From Breviolum minutum Mf 1.05b.01 (Eukaryota; Sar; Dinophyceae; Suessiales; Symbiodiniaceae): a stretch of DNA of 64,000 bases. The position numbers and the translations under genes are program-made. Where the stretch lies: the NCBI GenBank assembly GCA_000507305.1, contig DF239087.1, forward strand, positions 62,001-126,000. The letters run 5' to 3'. Position 1 is the stretch's first letter. Each line of letters opens with the position of its first letter. Positions 24,175-36,778 of this stretch are shown one piece after another. The notes under the pieces are model-generated. The model made no database searches. It saw only the letters and a list, made by a program, of their open reading frames with translations, and was not told the origin of the DNA.

Positions 24175-24759
24175 AACCTGCAAAAATTCAGAAAAAAGGG
24201 GAGATCCCTATATATTTATCCTATTTTTGAGATTTTTGTGGGAATTCCCTGCAAAAATAGCAGGGGATAGAGGTACAAGCATGCTGGGAAGACTTAGAAT
24301 ATGAAATTGGACTATCTCCAAGCAAACAAATCTTGCAAAATTCAAGTTGGGGAATATGTTAGGTACTCCAGGATAATTATCAGGTTTAGAAAAAACGTGG
24401 GCAAATCAAGTCAAGTGCTGAACGGATTTGTGACTTGAATGCTTCGGGGATGTTTGTACCTAGGTCTATAGAAGATGAGATGAGATGAGATGGTGAAAAT
24501 GAGGGTCCCCTCTCAAACTGAGTAATCATTCTGACTTTGGGCAAATCACTATAAAATATAATCAATTCTCTTAAAGATAAATCAAAGGCATTTTGGTGAG
24601 AATTCTTCGCAAATTTCTTCTATAAGGTCTGTGTCCCAGGTTGTAGATTACCCCACTTCCTATACCAAGCCTCAGGAATAGTGGCAAAGCCATCTTCCCT
24701 TGGCAAAAAGGCCGCATCGTGTTCCACAAAAAACGTGTGGTGACATTCCTGTATACTCC

Positions 24760-24842
24760 ATAGAATCCATGCGACTGGTATATTTTACCTACATGAAAAC
24801 TATAAAAATCCATTAAAAGGTAAACATGCCATACATGGAGCA
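24760..24842. repeat. Family F foldback element, diverged copy
   Basis: ATAGAATCCATGCGACTGG and TATTTTACC pair with GGTAAACATGCCATACATGGAGCAT. The centre is AACTATAAAAATCC. Confidence 0.6.
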
Positions 24843-26047
24843 TGTACTGATTGGTTCTTCCAAGGACTTTTGATGGAGCCTTATTATGATCCCCTCCCAC
24901 AACACAAATCAGGGGTGAACTAAGTAGTACAAGCCCATATAGATTGAACAACCAGCATTTGAGCTACTGCTCAACTCAGGATATTGAACTACCGTCCCAA
25001 TAAAACGCAGAAAACCCGCTGAAAAAAAGGAGCAGTGGAAAAAATATTCTTCAAACTTCTGGGCTGCCAAATCAGAAATCCATGAAACCACCAAGTGACC
25101 TAGCACTTTTAGGCTACCAATTTTGCATGGGAACCTCAAGCCATCAGGTTTCGCCCAAGTCTGTGTGGGAAAGTAGATTTTAATGGAAAACACCTGACAA
25201 AAAGGCTAATGCTGATTTTGCCTCTGAAAACGCGATTCTTCTCCAAATTGGGCTCATCATAACATCGACAAAAAGTGTATAAAAGCTGTCCCCATACTGC
25301 TGAAGAAATCCTGCCCCACCCCGAAAAGGTATGAAACAATTGAAATTCATGGGATGATCACCATGTGAACTGGTGCAGGGTTTCGTTCATCAACAATATG
25401 GATCTGCCAAGCTTTTGATCCCCCCAACCAGCTCGGTCCCTGCTGTAACAGGTATACAAACCTCTACAAGACGCCAACCCAGAACGGTTCACTAGTCACC
25501 CTGCTCATTTGCCGAAAAGAAAATGACACAAACACACAAGACAACACTGTTTCACCCAGTTGTTTCTAACAAGTCTTCAAAAAATCGGAAACACAAAAAC
25601 ATGATGGAATTCCTATACATCCCATACAATCATATAATTCCTTTCATACCCAAGGTTTTAGTGAGGTCCTTCACCTTGTCCATCCCTTTTTTACCCTTCC
25701 ACAAACGGCATCTCCCTCCGTTGTGTCCGGTCAAGTTGTCAAGGCTTAAGAGACCCAGCTGTAAGGCCTGGGGAGAAAAAGATCATCCCATTTGAAAAGG
25801 GGATTCCAAGAAAGATACAACGCACCCCTGAGCACACCCCAGGCAATCCCCCGGGCCCCAACTACGAAAGGATTTTTTCTTTACAGCCTGTTGGTAAAGG
25901 TTTGGGGTGTGTGTTCTCAAGGTGTGTTGAAACAACCTTAGAGGGATATGATATACCCGATGAATAGCCACGTGATATAGGTGTATATAGGGTTGAGTAT
26001 CAAGGGTATCGACCCAAAATTACCCCACGTTTTCCCTATGATTATTT

Positions 26048-26153
26048 CTAGTTGGTGGTTTTATATAACCCATCCTATTTGAAAAATATATTGGATCATT
26101 TCCCTCAAATAAGGGGCAACAATGAAATAAAAAATACTTTGAAACCACCAGGT
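26048..26153. repeat. Family A foldback element, copy 8
   Basis: CTAGTTGGTGGTTTTATATAACCC opens and CTTTGAAACCACCAGG closes. The flanks GATTATTT and GATTACCT share GATTA and may be an aged 8-bp duplication. Confidence 0.75.
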
Positions 26154-26692
26154 AAGATTACCTTTTCACGGTTGTGAAGGCGAAGGTTGCCGAGAGAAGT
26201 GATTTGAAGCTTAAACCAAGAAGTGAAACTTGGATCATGGCTACAATGATACAACTAATTTTCGTCAGAAATGACATCATCCCCAGGGTCCAATTCCTGG
26301 GAAACAACTCCGTCATAAGTAGGAATTTCCAAAATGATTTGGTGAACTTTTTTTGCAAAATGACTGATATGAGATGTGTAAGTGTCACACACATTTCTTC
26401 TTACACATAGAAAATTAGATGCATCAAATCAGAACAAAAATCAAAAGGTTCACAAGGTCATTTTGCTAATGCTTTTCGAGTGTTTGTTGGTTTGATCTTG
26501 GACCACTTGAGGGCAACAGTCTTTGCAATTCATTACGGAGGTTGATATTTCATTTGTCTTTTTTCAATGAGTTCAGTTTGAAACGCCATCAACATTCTTG
26601 AGCTGGTTACCAACGCACTCTCAAATTTAAAAGAAACAACACTAATTATACCAAAAATAGATTACAACAACAAAACAATAAGATGCTTCCTA

Positions 26693-26811
26693 CTGCTGTT
26701 GATGGTTCATAAATCCCAACCACCTGGGATGGTTAAAAGTTAAAACCCGTAGCAAATAAATGGGATAATCATCGTCCCTTGGTGGTTAGCAGGATTTCAG
26801 CCATTTCGATG
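26693..26811. repeat. Family G element, copy
   Basis: ACTGCTGTTGATGGTTCATAAATCC and the closing GGATTTCAGCCATTTCGA flank CACCTGGGATGGTTAAAAG and CAAATAAATGGGAT. Confidence 0.65.
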
Positions 26812-28574
26812 TCTCCGTTGTTAAACCGTGGGCGGTTTCGGTTTCCCTCCATCCACACCTTGGCTCCAAAGTACACCTCAGGGGAATGGATTATCGAGTA
26901 TCGGCTTCAGGGAAAGGGGGACATCGAAACCCACCCACCCAACCATTGATGTTCTAACAAACATATTATAGTTTTCCAAGGGAAGTGTTCAACAAACATG
27001 TATAAATTTCCAAGGGAAGTTTCAGGGATGTTTTTACACTACTCTTCCAGAAAATGCGTAGTAAAAATTCATGCAGGTCTCAAGTTCTGAAAAAAACGGG
27101 GGAAAAACGGCGGCTTTTTCAACGAATGAATAAAACCCATGGATTTGGAAGGACCAACTCCAACCGACCACAATCAACGACTCACTCCCTTGGAAATTTA
27201 TCCATCAAAATCCTGGAAAACGGCTTTCCACCACTTAGACCTATTCGGTTATATTCGGAAAAAAAAAAGACGGTTGGATAATTGACGAATAAACACCTAA
27301 CGTAAATAAGTGGTAGCTTATAAATATCGTTGGGAGGATGTGTTCAAACTCTGGCTATATGGGACTTTGTTCAAATGATCATCCAAGTGGCGAGACTATA
27401 ATTTCTTTTTGTTGGATAACTTCCTCCTTCAACAGGTCGAAGTTAAGCTTCCATGATGATCTATGAGATTCATCGTTTGGCAGTCATGATCCCAAAGTGT
27501 AAACCCCAATAGAATCCTATGGGGTAAATGAACAACGTATCAACGAATCATAGCTTTGTTGAGGCTTTTCACTTCGGAAAGGGCGTCACAAAACCGAAAG
27601 AAAACTCCACAGTCAGTTATGTTGATGTTACACCTTTACAATTTCCCATGTGGATATCAATACCACTGTCCAGGTTGCTACTTTCTTGTCTAGTTGATAT
27701 CTCAGTCACTGGCTACATGATGTTGGTTGGTGGTTAGCCAGTTGGTGCTTTACTATTGCTATCCTATAAGTAGGAATTTCATAGCATGGAAAGCCCAGAA
27801 CCCAAGAACCTGGAAATCTGCCTGGAACTAGTGACATGCAGTGCAAGACATAGTAAGGAGGGTCTGCTCCTAGTAGATTTGTCACTCTATCTGGTTGTCT
27901 TGCTGCACCAGCGACTAAAAAATGATCCAGTGAGAAGTAGGATTACAACAGGAACTATGTAGGCACATGGTTTGCACTTGGATTCTAACTTGTAAACCCA
28001 TTTTTTAATGGTATAACATGCTCTTGATCTCCTACCCATGCAAAAAATGAATGCAATCCAAAACTATCCCAGTATTACAAACCCACCTCTGGACCTCCGA
28101 ATTAATTAATTGCAATAACCTACGTTTAGAATCTATCAATATATGTCATTAATCGCGCGCCTCCTGATGTTTTGGTTTTCTCGGAGTTTGAGGTATCATG
28201 TCCTAAGTCCAAACAATGAAAAAAACCTCAGATATGCAACGCCATGCTAAGATGGACTTCAGACCGTGATATGGCTGCAATAAATTCATCACTCCCCATT
28301 ACCCGCAAAAGAAACCGTTAATGTGTGCTAGGTGAACAGTATATATCTTGAATTGCATCTTTACAGTGCATTTACCATATCAAATTAACCAAATCTAAAT
28401 ATATCATCATTCCCATGGAATGACATATATACCCGTGCCCTTGGCCATAGCAAACCCTGATGCGGGCTAGGTGTTACCAACAGCTGTGAGCCCTGAGCAA
28501 TCGCCCGTGTCCAGAGCAACAGCTGGACCCTGGCGTTGATGGCGATGGTGGAGAAAATCTTGGACCTGTTGACG

Positions 28575-28673
28575 AGTTGGTGGTTGAACCAACCCATTTG
28601 AAAAATATGATCGTCAAATTGGAAATCTTCCCCAATTTTGTGGGGTGAAAATTCCCAAAATATTTGAAATTTC
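28575..28673. repeat. Family A element lacking its right end
   Basis: AGTTGGTGGTTGAACCAACCC and the core CAAATTGGAAATCTTCCCC are present. It stops at TATTTGAAATTTC without the CCACCACCTAG end. Confidence 0.65.
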
Positions 28674-29410
28674 TTGGTGTTACACCTGAAAACACCTCCC
28701 AAAAGTTTTTCGGTGACTGGCAACTCCGGAAAATCCCACCCATTTCAAAAAAGGAAGGAGATACATCGACTGAAAGGGTTGATAAATCGACTCAAAGGGT
28801 TGTTACATGGGTGTCATCCCAATACTTTACCAACCTGTTTCAGGACATTGAGTCGTGGTAGGAATATCAACTACCAAAAGGTGCGAAACTCATATCTTGA
28901 AAGGTTCAATACTTGGCCTGATCCCAATACTTGCCAATAATATCCACCCAAGATTTTGGTAAATATCCGATAGTGGATACCTAGATTACCAATGTTAAAC
29001 TTGGCGGGAATCAGGATGAGATTCGATTCGAGATTCGACCCAAAATCATTCTAAGATTATTCAGGATTCAAGCGGTACCATGAACCATACTACCCTAGAT
29101 GTATATTCATAGGAAAGTATATAGCTTTATTCCCCCTCTAAAAAAATGAGATAATATATATATATATGTATACAGTATACATCAACCCTTTGCGGCTCTT
29201 CGGATTGGAAGTACTATCAATCTGGAAGAAGCTATAGTTAAATTCACTAAACCCAACATTCACCAACATTCACCGTACGAATTTGTCAGCGCTTTCCTCG
29301 TGAATTTTGTTGATAAATTCGATCTACCCCCCAGGGGCTCCAGGATGCTAGCTCGTGGCAAATGAAAGTTTTTGTTCGGGTTTCCCTGACCCTCAAAATG
29401 TATGAAATAA

Positions 29411-29450
29411 TCCTGGTGGTGACGATTGCATCCTGGATGGAGGGGGTAGA
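29411..29450. repeat. Motif shared with 49357-49384
   Basis: GTGGTGACGATTGCATCCTGG is common to both places. Read on the minus strand both give the peptide QDAIVTTRI, and a CCCTTCCCAT follows each about 100-120 bp later. It could be a relic exon of a gene family or a non-coding repeat. Confidence 0.5.
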
Positions 29451-31787
29451 TCCAAATGACACATTTTGATACTCATGACTCATAACTTGAATGGCAAACT
29501 GTTGTCTTGCTGGTTTGCAATTCCAGGGATATGCCTCGTCGTAGTCCCTTCCCATAAACTGGGAATACAAAGCAACAGGACCCCAATGTCGTTCAACTTC
29601 AAATGGTTTAAGATCGACTGCCAATCTGCTAAGTAGATATTACAGCTTGGGTAAGGCCGGACATCAAATCTATACCACCCTTTTTACAGATTTATGCGCG
29701 CACTGTCACTACACTCAGAAAGAACAAATCTTAGAATTGCGGGACAAAAGGTCAACATAGGTCACTACCACGAATCCCACGACCGCATTGCGCCTTCAAG
29801 CCTAAAACGTAGCTAATACGCCCCGCCAAGATGGACGATGCCCGACCAGTGGCTGTGAAACCTGCCGGTCACACTCTCCTAACAATGGTCTTTGGGCTCA
29901 ATCGTTAAGGAATCCTTTGACTTGAGGATTTTGGGGGAACATTGCATAGAGGTGTCCAAATTCCACATTAAAATTTCCCCAAAAGTTGCTGGTCACGCAA
30001 CAGGACAGAGTACCTTTTTTTCCCGTGCACTGTCATCTTTCATCTTGCCACTCATCTCCCTGCATTACTTGAACTTTTTTAAAGGATGCTGACCGTCCCC
30101 CATTTTTGAAAGGTCCGGAGATTGATCTTAAAATCGACTGTAGATTCTGTAGATTCCTATTAACCATCATGGCCCCTTGAATCTAGCCTGAAGGTCAGCT
30201 ATCTCTTGGAAAGGGTTGGCATTGATTTGGAAAACACCTGAACCTAACACGCTACCGTACCCCAACAATGATCCTATAGTTTCAACTCACGTGGAATTGG
30301 TTCCATCCGTGATTCTTGAACGTTTGGATCATACTAGTATGGTCATATGGCATTATGGCTTTCATGTCTAGTAGTAGCCACATTGTATCTCTCAAATGTT
30401 ATCTTTTGCAGTACAAGCAATCAAATAGTATCTTATAGAAATTGTTTCATAGAAGTAATTCTATATTTGGCATTATCAAGAAGTAATCTATGGTTACACC
30501 CATCAGAATAGAGAAAATAACCATTTTTCAATAGGGAGATACCTCTTCATTCATGGTTTGTTTTTTCATTATCATGGTTGTTTTTGGGGACTCTCTAAGG
30601 TCCCACACTTCCACTGGGTTCCCTCGAAGGGTTCCACCTTAGGTGCCGGAAAATTCGATCGGATTTCAACTGTTACTTCTGGATTTGTTTCGCATCAAAA
30701 ATTAGGTTTTGAATCCCATGAGTTTCCTGAGAAATGTCAGAATTTGATGAGAAAAACGACCCAAATTTAGGGCGCGGCCACTTACACCATGAGGTTGGGC
30801 TAGGGTTGTGATGCTGTTCCAAAGGTTACGAAATACATCGAAATACTAGCCCCTTTGCATGCCCGTTATGAAATGGTATATATATATATACAAGTTGAAG
30901 CCCACAACTGGTGCCTTAGAGTCACAAGTGCGTTGTTATTACATGGATTGGATTTGGGCGATCTCAGAAGAGCGATGTTTTTGCATCTCTTAACGAGTTG
31001 CCTTCTGATGCCGTCAAAGCGATCTCATACGGGTCGGCAGGAGCTCGTGCGTTCGCTGTGGCAAGTGAGTAATGATGTCTGGCCATGCGTCATTGACTGC
31101 TTTCAGTAGCGCCTTCAGGCGGGCGCAAGTACAAGAGTATTTATCAAGGTCCTGTTCCCGCCGATTCTTCTCCTTCCATGATTTGGCTGCTTGTTCAATC
31201 TGATCATGGATAATAGCAGGCACCAAAAGGAACACCCTAGGGCCGAGTCGTGGGAAAGTCTGCTCACTGTCGCATCTCGATTTTGTCGACCACCACCATC
31301 TGGTTGCCGGAAAATTACATGCACAAAATGTCATTTTACGGAACGTCGTGCTTTGAAACGTCGTGCGTTTTTTGGAATTACACAAAACATCACAAAACCC
31401 GAGGGGACATGAACCGCGGATATCCATCAGGGAATGTTCAACATCCAAACTAACCAGCTGAGAACCAAGCTATGTTTGGCACGTGGCACCGATGTTTGGG
31501 GAGGTGCCAAGAAGTTGGATTTGCTTAAAATGCAAATCCAAACAAGTAAACATATATTCTCCCAACTAGTGGTTACGGTTTAATGGTAATTTACCATGGT
31601 ACAAAGTAAAAAATCACCTTAAACAAATCCAATAGAATCAAGGTTCAAGATATCTTCCTGCCAAAGGCCAGCAATTTTGCAATTTACAGCACCACCTAAC
31701 CCACAGCCCGCCATTAGAAGGTCAATTTGCAAGTTTGCTATTGAAAAACATCCCTTAGCAAATGTTTTTTTCTACTCTCCAGTTGGT

Positions 31788-31932
31788 ACTTGGAGGATCA
31801 TCCCAATTAGCAAGTGGTTAATAAGCATGGTTAGTTTTCGTCCCCTAACTGGGTTTGTGGGACCCCTTCCAAATGGCCATTCCATTCCATGGCTGATAAA
31901 TGGGGGTGATCCTAACTACTTACTAACTGGGG
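31788..31932. repeat. Family I repeat, copy 1
   Basis: It shares TACTTGGAGGATCATCCCA, GTGGTTAAT, CATGGTTAGT, TTCCAAATGGCC and GGCTGATAAATGGGGG with 43323-43470, in the same order and spacing. Confidence 0.75.
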
Positions 31933-32052
31933 GCCCATCCCCCAAGTAGTTGACTGGTTCTAGGCTCCCTGGCTCACTCCAATTTTCAGCTCCCACATAG
32001 ATACCACCCGTGGAAGAAGACAAGTGCGATTTCCTGACATCAAATGGTTGAT

Positions 32053-32268
32053 CTACACCCCTGAAGACTAACGTAGATACCAAAAATTGATGCTTTGGAA
32101 AATGTATCTCCTTTCAAGAATGGCTATTTTGGGTATCTATGTTAGATTTCAGGGGTGTACACTTCCTGAAACGAACAGTTCGCCCCCTGAAAACAGGCCG
32201 GGCCCCAAAAGGAAAGTAGTCTTCCAACCATCCATTTTCAGGTGCGAATTAGTTTCAGGGAGGGTAAG
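32053..32268. repeat. Composite H-C double-hairpin unit, copy 2
   Basis: The H half (32053-32160) runs from CTACACCCCTGAAGACTAACG to ATGTTAGATTTCAGGGGTGTAC. The C half (32159-32268) runs from ACTTCCTGAAACGAACAG to TTAGTTTCAGGGAGGGTA. Order and junction match 14943-15166. Confidence 0.7.
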
Positions 32269-34012
32269 CGCCCTTTTCTGTGATGTTGGAAGTTTGAAAT
32301 TTGCTGAGTTTTATCAGTTGTGTTCCGTTGAGTACATAGTACAACGTATATACATACACTTCAGATGTCCAAGCTATTGCTTTGATATCTATGTTGCATC
32401 CTTCCAAAAACAAATGGCCTGCAACTGAGATTGACATTTTTGGTAGTTGAGCTTGGTACTTCAGACTCTACTTGAAGGATAGATACGTTCTTAGATTTCA
32501 CAGGTGACAGGAAGATGATTTTCCGTTTCCAGGGGTGTATTCTCAGGTTCCATGTTAATCTTGCGTGGTGTATACAAACATATAATGAAATCATGTGCAC
32601 ATCTTCGATTGCCTGGAAAGGATCACTCCTAACCTTCAGCTGATACCGAATGACACTAGGATTCTTAGAGGAAGACCATATCTTCTGAGTGAAACCTTGG
32701 CAAGTAAACAATCGAAATAAAACTGTTTATGATATGTCTGTTACTAACAAATTAGGATGGCCATCATCGCCAAAAATATCAAGTTCAACCATTCAGTACG
32801 TAAGCTGCTGCGAGGTCACAAGAGTTTTAGCATATGGAGAGAACTTGGAACACCGAAGCCAACAACAGTTGCCAAAAGAAGCACACCAAGGACATTCCAA
32901 GGAAAATGGTTTCCTTTTTGGGGAGAAGCATGGATCTAAAAGCATCCATCCCAAATTGACCCACAGCCAAGGTCCTTCAGAAAAAAATCCACCAAATGTT
33001 GAAGAAGACATCCTTACCCTTCCTTCCATAATCATGCAAACAATGGGTATACCTCCAATAGTAGTTCCCTTTCAAATGCAGCCATGTTCCACCGAACCAT
33101 AATTGTTTCGAAAGGTCGTAGCACACGTAGCATCATCCCCGCGGCAATGAAAAAAAAACAAACAACCCTGGGTGTTTTCTTTCAAGAGATATATAGAGTT
33201 TAATAAAATCCTACCCAGGATTTATGTGGGCCATGGGGACTATGTCATAAATCATAATGCCCTGAGCCTGGCCCCACAAACCGCGACACCTGCGGTCCGT
33301 TCACCCAACAACAACTCCCAACGCCTAAAACCTGCTCGCTGCAGGGTTTCATAGGAAACCTCCAAGGCCTTAAAGGGAGTGACGGGTAGAAAATTTCACA
33401 CAAATCACGGCGGGTGTTTGTTGCGCCAACATCTCAAAAATTTGAGTCAAATTTCCACAACATGAATGAAGGTGCTGATTCTGAAGTGATTTTTTGTTGT
33501 TTTAGACCTAAAAACTTACCAAACGTATGTAGGGTTTTGAGGATTTGACCCAGATAATAGTCGAAGAATGGTCTAGGGAATTGTTTAAAACAAATCTAAG
33601 GGTAGATGTCCACTCCGTCCACACAATTTGTTGTGGCCACAATAGAAAACAACACATTCGCCTGGCCAAATTCTGTTGCCGCTCATTCCCGAAAACTAAC
33701 AGCATTGTGGGACAAATCCATTGTACTATAGTAATTTACTGTTTCTAGTTTTCGTTTTGAGATCACATCAAACTTTACCTACCATGCCAACCATCTACAT
33801 TTGTTTTTCCTCTTTTTGTACAGTCAGAACCTGACTCGCCACAACAATGCCTGACAATTCCAGTACTTAATTGCCAAAAACTAGAATGAAGGAGGAGCCA
33901 CAAGCTCATATAATCCCAGTCATGCCACCAGTCATGCCACCAGTCTTCCAAAATCTTCTTGTCACGAGTCACGAGTTACAAGATCTTTGGGGAGCCCCTT
34001 CAACATCTCAGG

Positions 34013-34080
34013 ATGGTGGTTTCAACCGCTTTGAAAAAATATGGTTGTCATATTGGATCTGTTCCCCAAGTGAATCATTT
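34013..34080. repeat. Family A element, left part only
   Basis: ATGGTGGTTTCAACCGCTTTG, then ATATTGGATCTGTTCCCCAAG. There is no right end. Confidence 0.55.
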
Positions 34081-34384
34081 ATCATGACACATGGCTAATT
34101 CTTAACCAATACAACTACAAGTCGGAATGCAACTCGTCTAAAAACAAACATGCAACGAGAGTGACGAATTCTATGAATGTCGATGCCCCTACGTTTTGTC
34201 ACTGCACTCCGATGTCCAATAAATTTATTGAACTCAAATATTTCAAGACTCCTGTTGGACATGTCGTATTAAAAACATCATAACAATGGCAATACTAACA
34301 GAGACCCAACAAGAACACTACCAACAGGTTACCAACAAGAAGAAAAACAATGCACATTGAGCCTTATTTTTTGGACACTATAAA

Positions 34385-34495
34385 TAGATGTATATATATA
34401 TATACATATACAAAAAAATATATATATACATATACAAATATATATATATACATATACATATATATATACATATATATATAGAATTATAGATATGT
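34385..34495. repeat. TA-rich array
   Basis: ATATATACATATA-type repeats over about 110 bp, with A runs. Confidence 0.9.
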
Positions 34496-34696
34496 ATACC
34501 TGTACCTAGAACCAGAGTGACCCTGGTTTTGATTGAAAATTCGGCCTTGTTTTTGGAGAAATTGACCTTCAAAAAAAAGGTTTGTCAACCCCTGAGACTC
34601 CCCAACCATCCGTTGCCTAGGTTCCATGTCTCGCGCCTATGTCTCGACATAGGTGTGGCACGGGAAAATAAACATCTCCATTATAGAGAGTTAAGA

Positions 34697-34808
34697 AGGT
34701 ACCCTCCAAACAACGAGGAAACCTATCCCACCAAACGGGAACAGGAACATCATCGACTCAAACATACCGACATAGCGGGGATATGGACTCGTTCCCAGGA
34801 GAGTCCCC
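34697..34808. repeat. Family D foldback element, copy
   Basis: GGTACCCTCCAAACAACGAGG and ACCTATCCCACC pair loosely with GGGGATATGGACTCGTTCCC. The centre GGAACATCATCGACTCAA matches 14843-14950. Confidence 0.6.
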
Positions 34809-35190
34809 CCAGTTTTAGAAAAATATGATACAAAAAATACAACAATAGTGCGGCACGACGACTGAAAATTGATCATGGTGGTATGGTGCAAAAATCATCA
34901 ATCTGCAACAAAAAACATGATTGGAATGCTATAAACATGGTTCCAAACCATCTGCGTCCCCAAGTTTCCAATTGACTATCTGAATAACTGTTAAAATACT
35001 GTTGAACAACGGGAAGAAGGATAGAACATATTTAAAAATCACTATGTCACCTATCTCACCTAGTCATGCAAGAAAGACCGTATCTTACTTCGGTGAAAAG
35101 CTTGGTGACGCCACAACCAAGAAGGATTCTCATCTACTCTAAGATGCCAGTCACAAAGCAACAAATCTGGAGTTTTTACAAGTTAGTCAT

Positions 35191-35302
35191 ACTGTTTGTG
35201 ATTTCAACTTTCGACCCATCTGGAAAATAGGAGTCAACTATAGGTAACCTTACCCAAATAAGGGGCTGAAAAGAACTTACAATACTTGAAACCACCACGC
35301 AG
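35191..35302. repeat. Family A element, diverged copy
   Basis: The left end is degraded (TGTTTGTGATTTCAACTTTC). The right end is intact (ACTTGAAACCACCACGCAG). Confidence 0.55.
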
Positions 35303-36567
35303 GAAAACCCAAGGATGCAATATCTTTTGGGTGTGTGTGTGTGTGCGTGCGTGTCTTTTTACCGCGATCATTCTCATTTCGCCGATTTGTTTGCAGCAAA
35401 AAGGCTGGTGGCTCCCAAATTCTGCGGCAAGGAAAGATCTTCCAGGCAACATCTTGTAGGGGACAAGTGACAAACAATTTAAGTCACATGGTTGTGGAAA
35501 AAAATGGTGCTTGACTGTCATGCAGCTTGGTCTTCAGGAATCCGCAGGTATTCTACTTAATGACATTTTGATAGCAATTGCACCATTTACATCCATCTAC
35601 TTTCAACTAAAGGTGTGTTTTCCGAGTTCATGCAGAAGCTTCTGGGTCGGAGTTCTATACTTCACTGCACTATTCATTGTATATACAGTAACTTAGACTT
35701 GCGTCAGTGATGGTTAGGAAAAGCCAATGTAAAAAAAAACATGAAAAAACATTCCTTCAAATGGTGATTTCACAGCGGTTTACAGAAAGCACAAAAGATC
35801 ACAAAAAGATTGGGTTGAGGAACGTAGAAGCTCTTATTCAATTCCTTCAATTCGTTGGATGATTTCCACTTTTTTTCTTGGGCAAGGACCACCCTAAGTA
35901 CCCTCAGCCTATCAGATTTGTGTGTCCAATCATCTGAGCAAGAACCTGAAAGTTTCGGGCATTTTCGTGGGGGATTCCCTGATCCTTTCACCATATTGGG
36001 GGAGGAATTCCCAAGCTTTTCGGGGAACCCTTGTCGTGATGAAATTTGCGACCAGAATCATCCAGTTTTTCCATCTCACCTCAGCAGTAGAGATATTGAA
36101 GAATCGACAATCAAAGAGGTCGATGCCTTCAGTGAAACCAGCATGCCTTGGCAGGAAACTCACATGGTTGACGAAATTGATGTGATCATCTCAAAAATTG
36201 CACGTGAAGTAAATGCTTTTTGAGGGACAAAAAAAACAACACCAAAGGTCACGATGAAATTGATACTCTAACATGGCTTAAATGATAATCCCTGTGTTCG
36301 TGGTGTGGTAGTTGCCCAATAAAGCTCTTGGGGTTTTTCCAGCCAACTGTTCGCGGTTGGCAAAAGATTAAGTTCAAATGGCTTGCATTCGCATTTCGCT
36401 TCCCTTGTGGGACTTTCTAAGGTTTTCCCAAGACACAAAAGGACATCATAACCGCTGTAAAAGGAGGACTTTTGAACACTTCTGCCACGTGTACCTTCAA
36501 ACTCTTGGAGGAACCTTGACATTTGATATCATCAAGTTTCCGATCATGGAAAACTTTCATTGTGGCT

Positions 36568-36778
36568 GATCAACCAACAACACCCCCCCCACTAACGTAC
36601 CCTCCCCTCAGAAATAACCACCCCCCCTACTTAACGCACCCCCACCTCAGGAATAAGGGGTTTAATAAGGCCTTCATTGAGAGAAACCAATGGGTTCATA
36701 AGCCTTTTTTTAATTTGGCCTCTTTTAACTGCGGAAGGGGTGGGGGCGAACAGGTAGGGGGGCGTTGGTTGGTTGATT
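36568..36778. repeat. Family E foldback element, copy 1
   Basis: GATCAACCAACAACACCCCCC pairs with GGGGGGCGTTGGTTGGTTGAT. The left arm holds a tandem CCCACTAACGTACCCTCCC-like unit. The centre is rich in AATAAGGCCTT and its complement. Confidence 0.75.

Larger units (their letters stand above)
14476..26160. other. Host non-coding DNA, block 2
   Basis: No recognisable gene. The block contains a pile-up of adjoining foldback elements (14843-15406), a 473-bp foldback (15606-16078), several minisatellites and trinucleotide repeats, a strong hairpin (22722-22852), and a duplicated 35-bp motif (23388 and 23787). The longest open frame (22105-22731, 208 codons) crosses a repeat and the hairpin arm, has no recognisable domain, and is not called. 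Confidence 0.6.

Noticed and set aside
29286..29624. 112-codon minus-strand frame containing QDAIVTTRI
   Set aside because: Too short and isolated to call a gene, though the motif is reported as a finding because it recurs.
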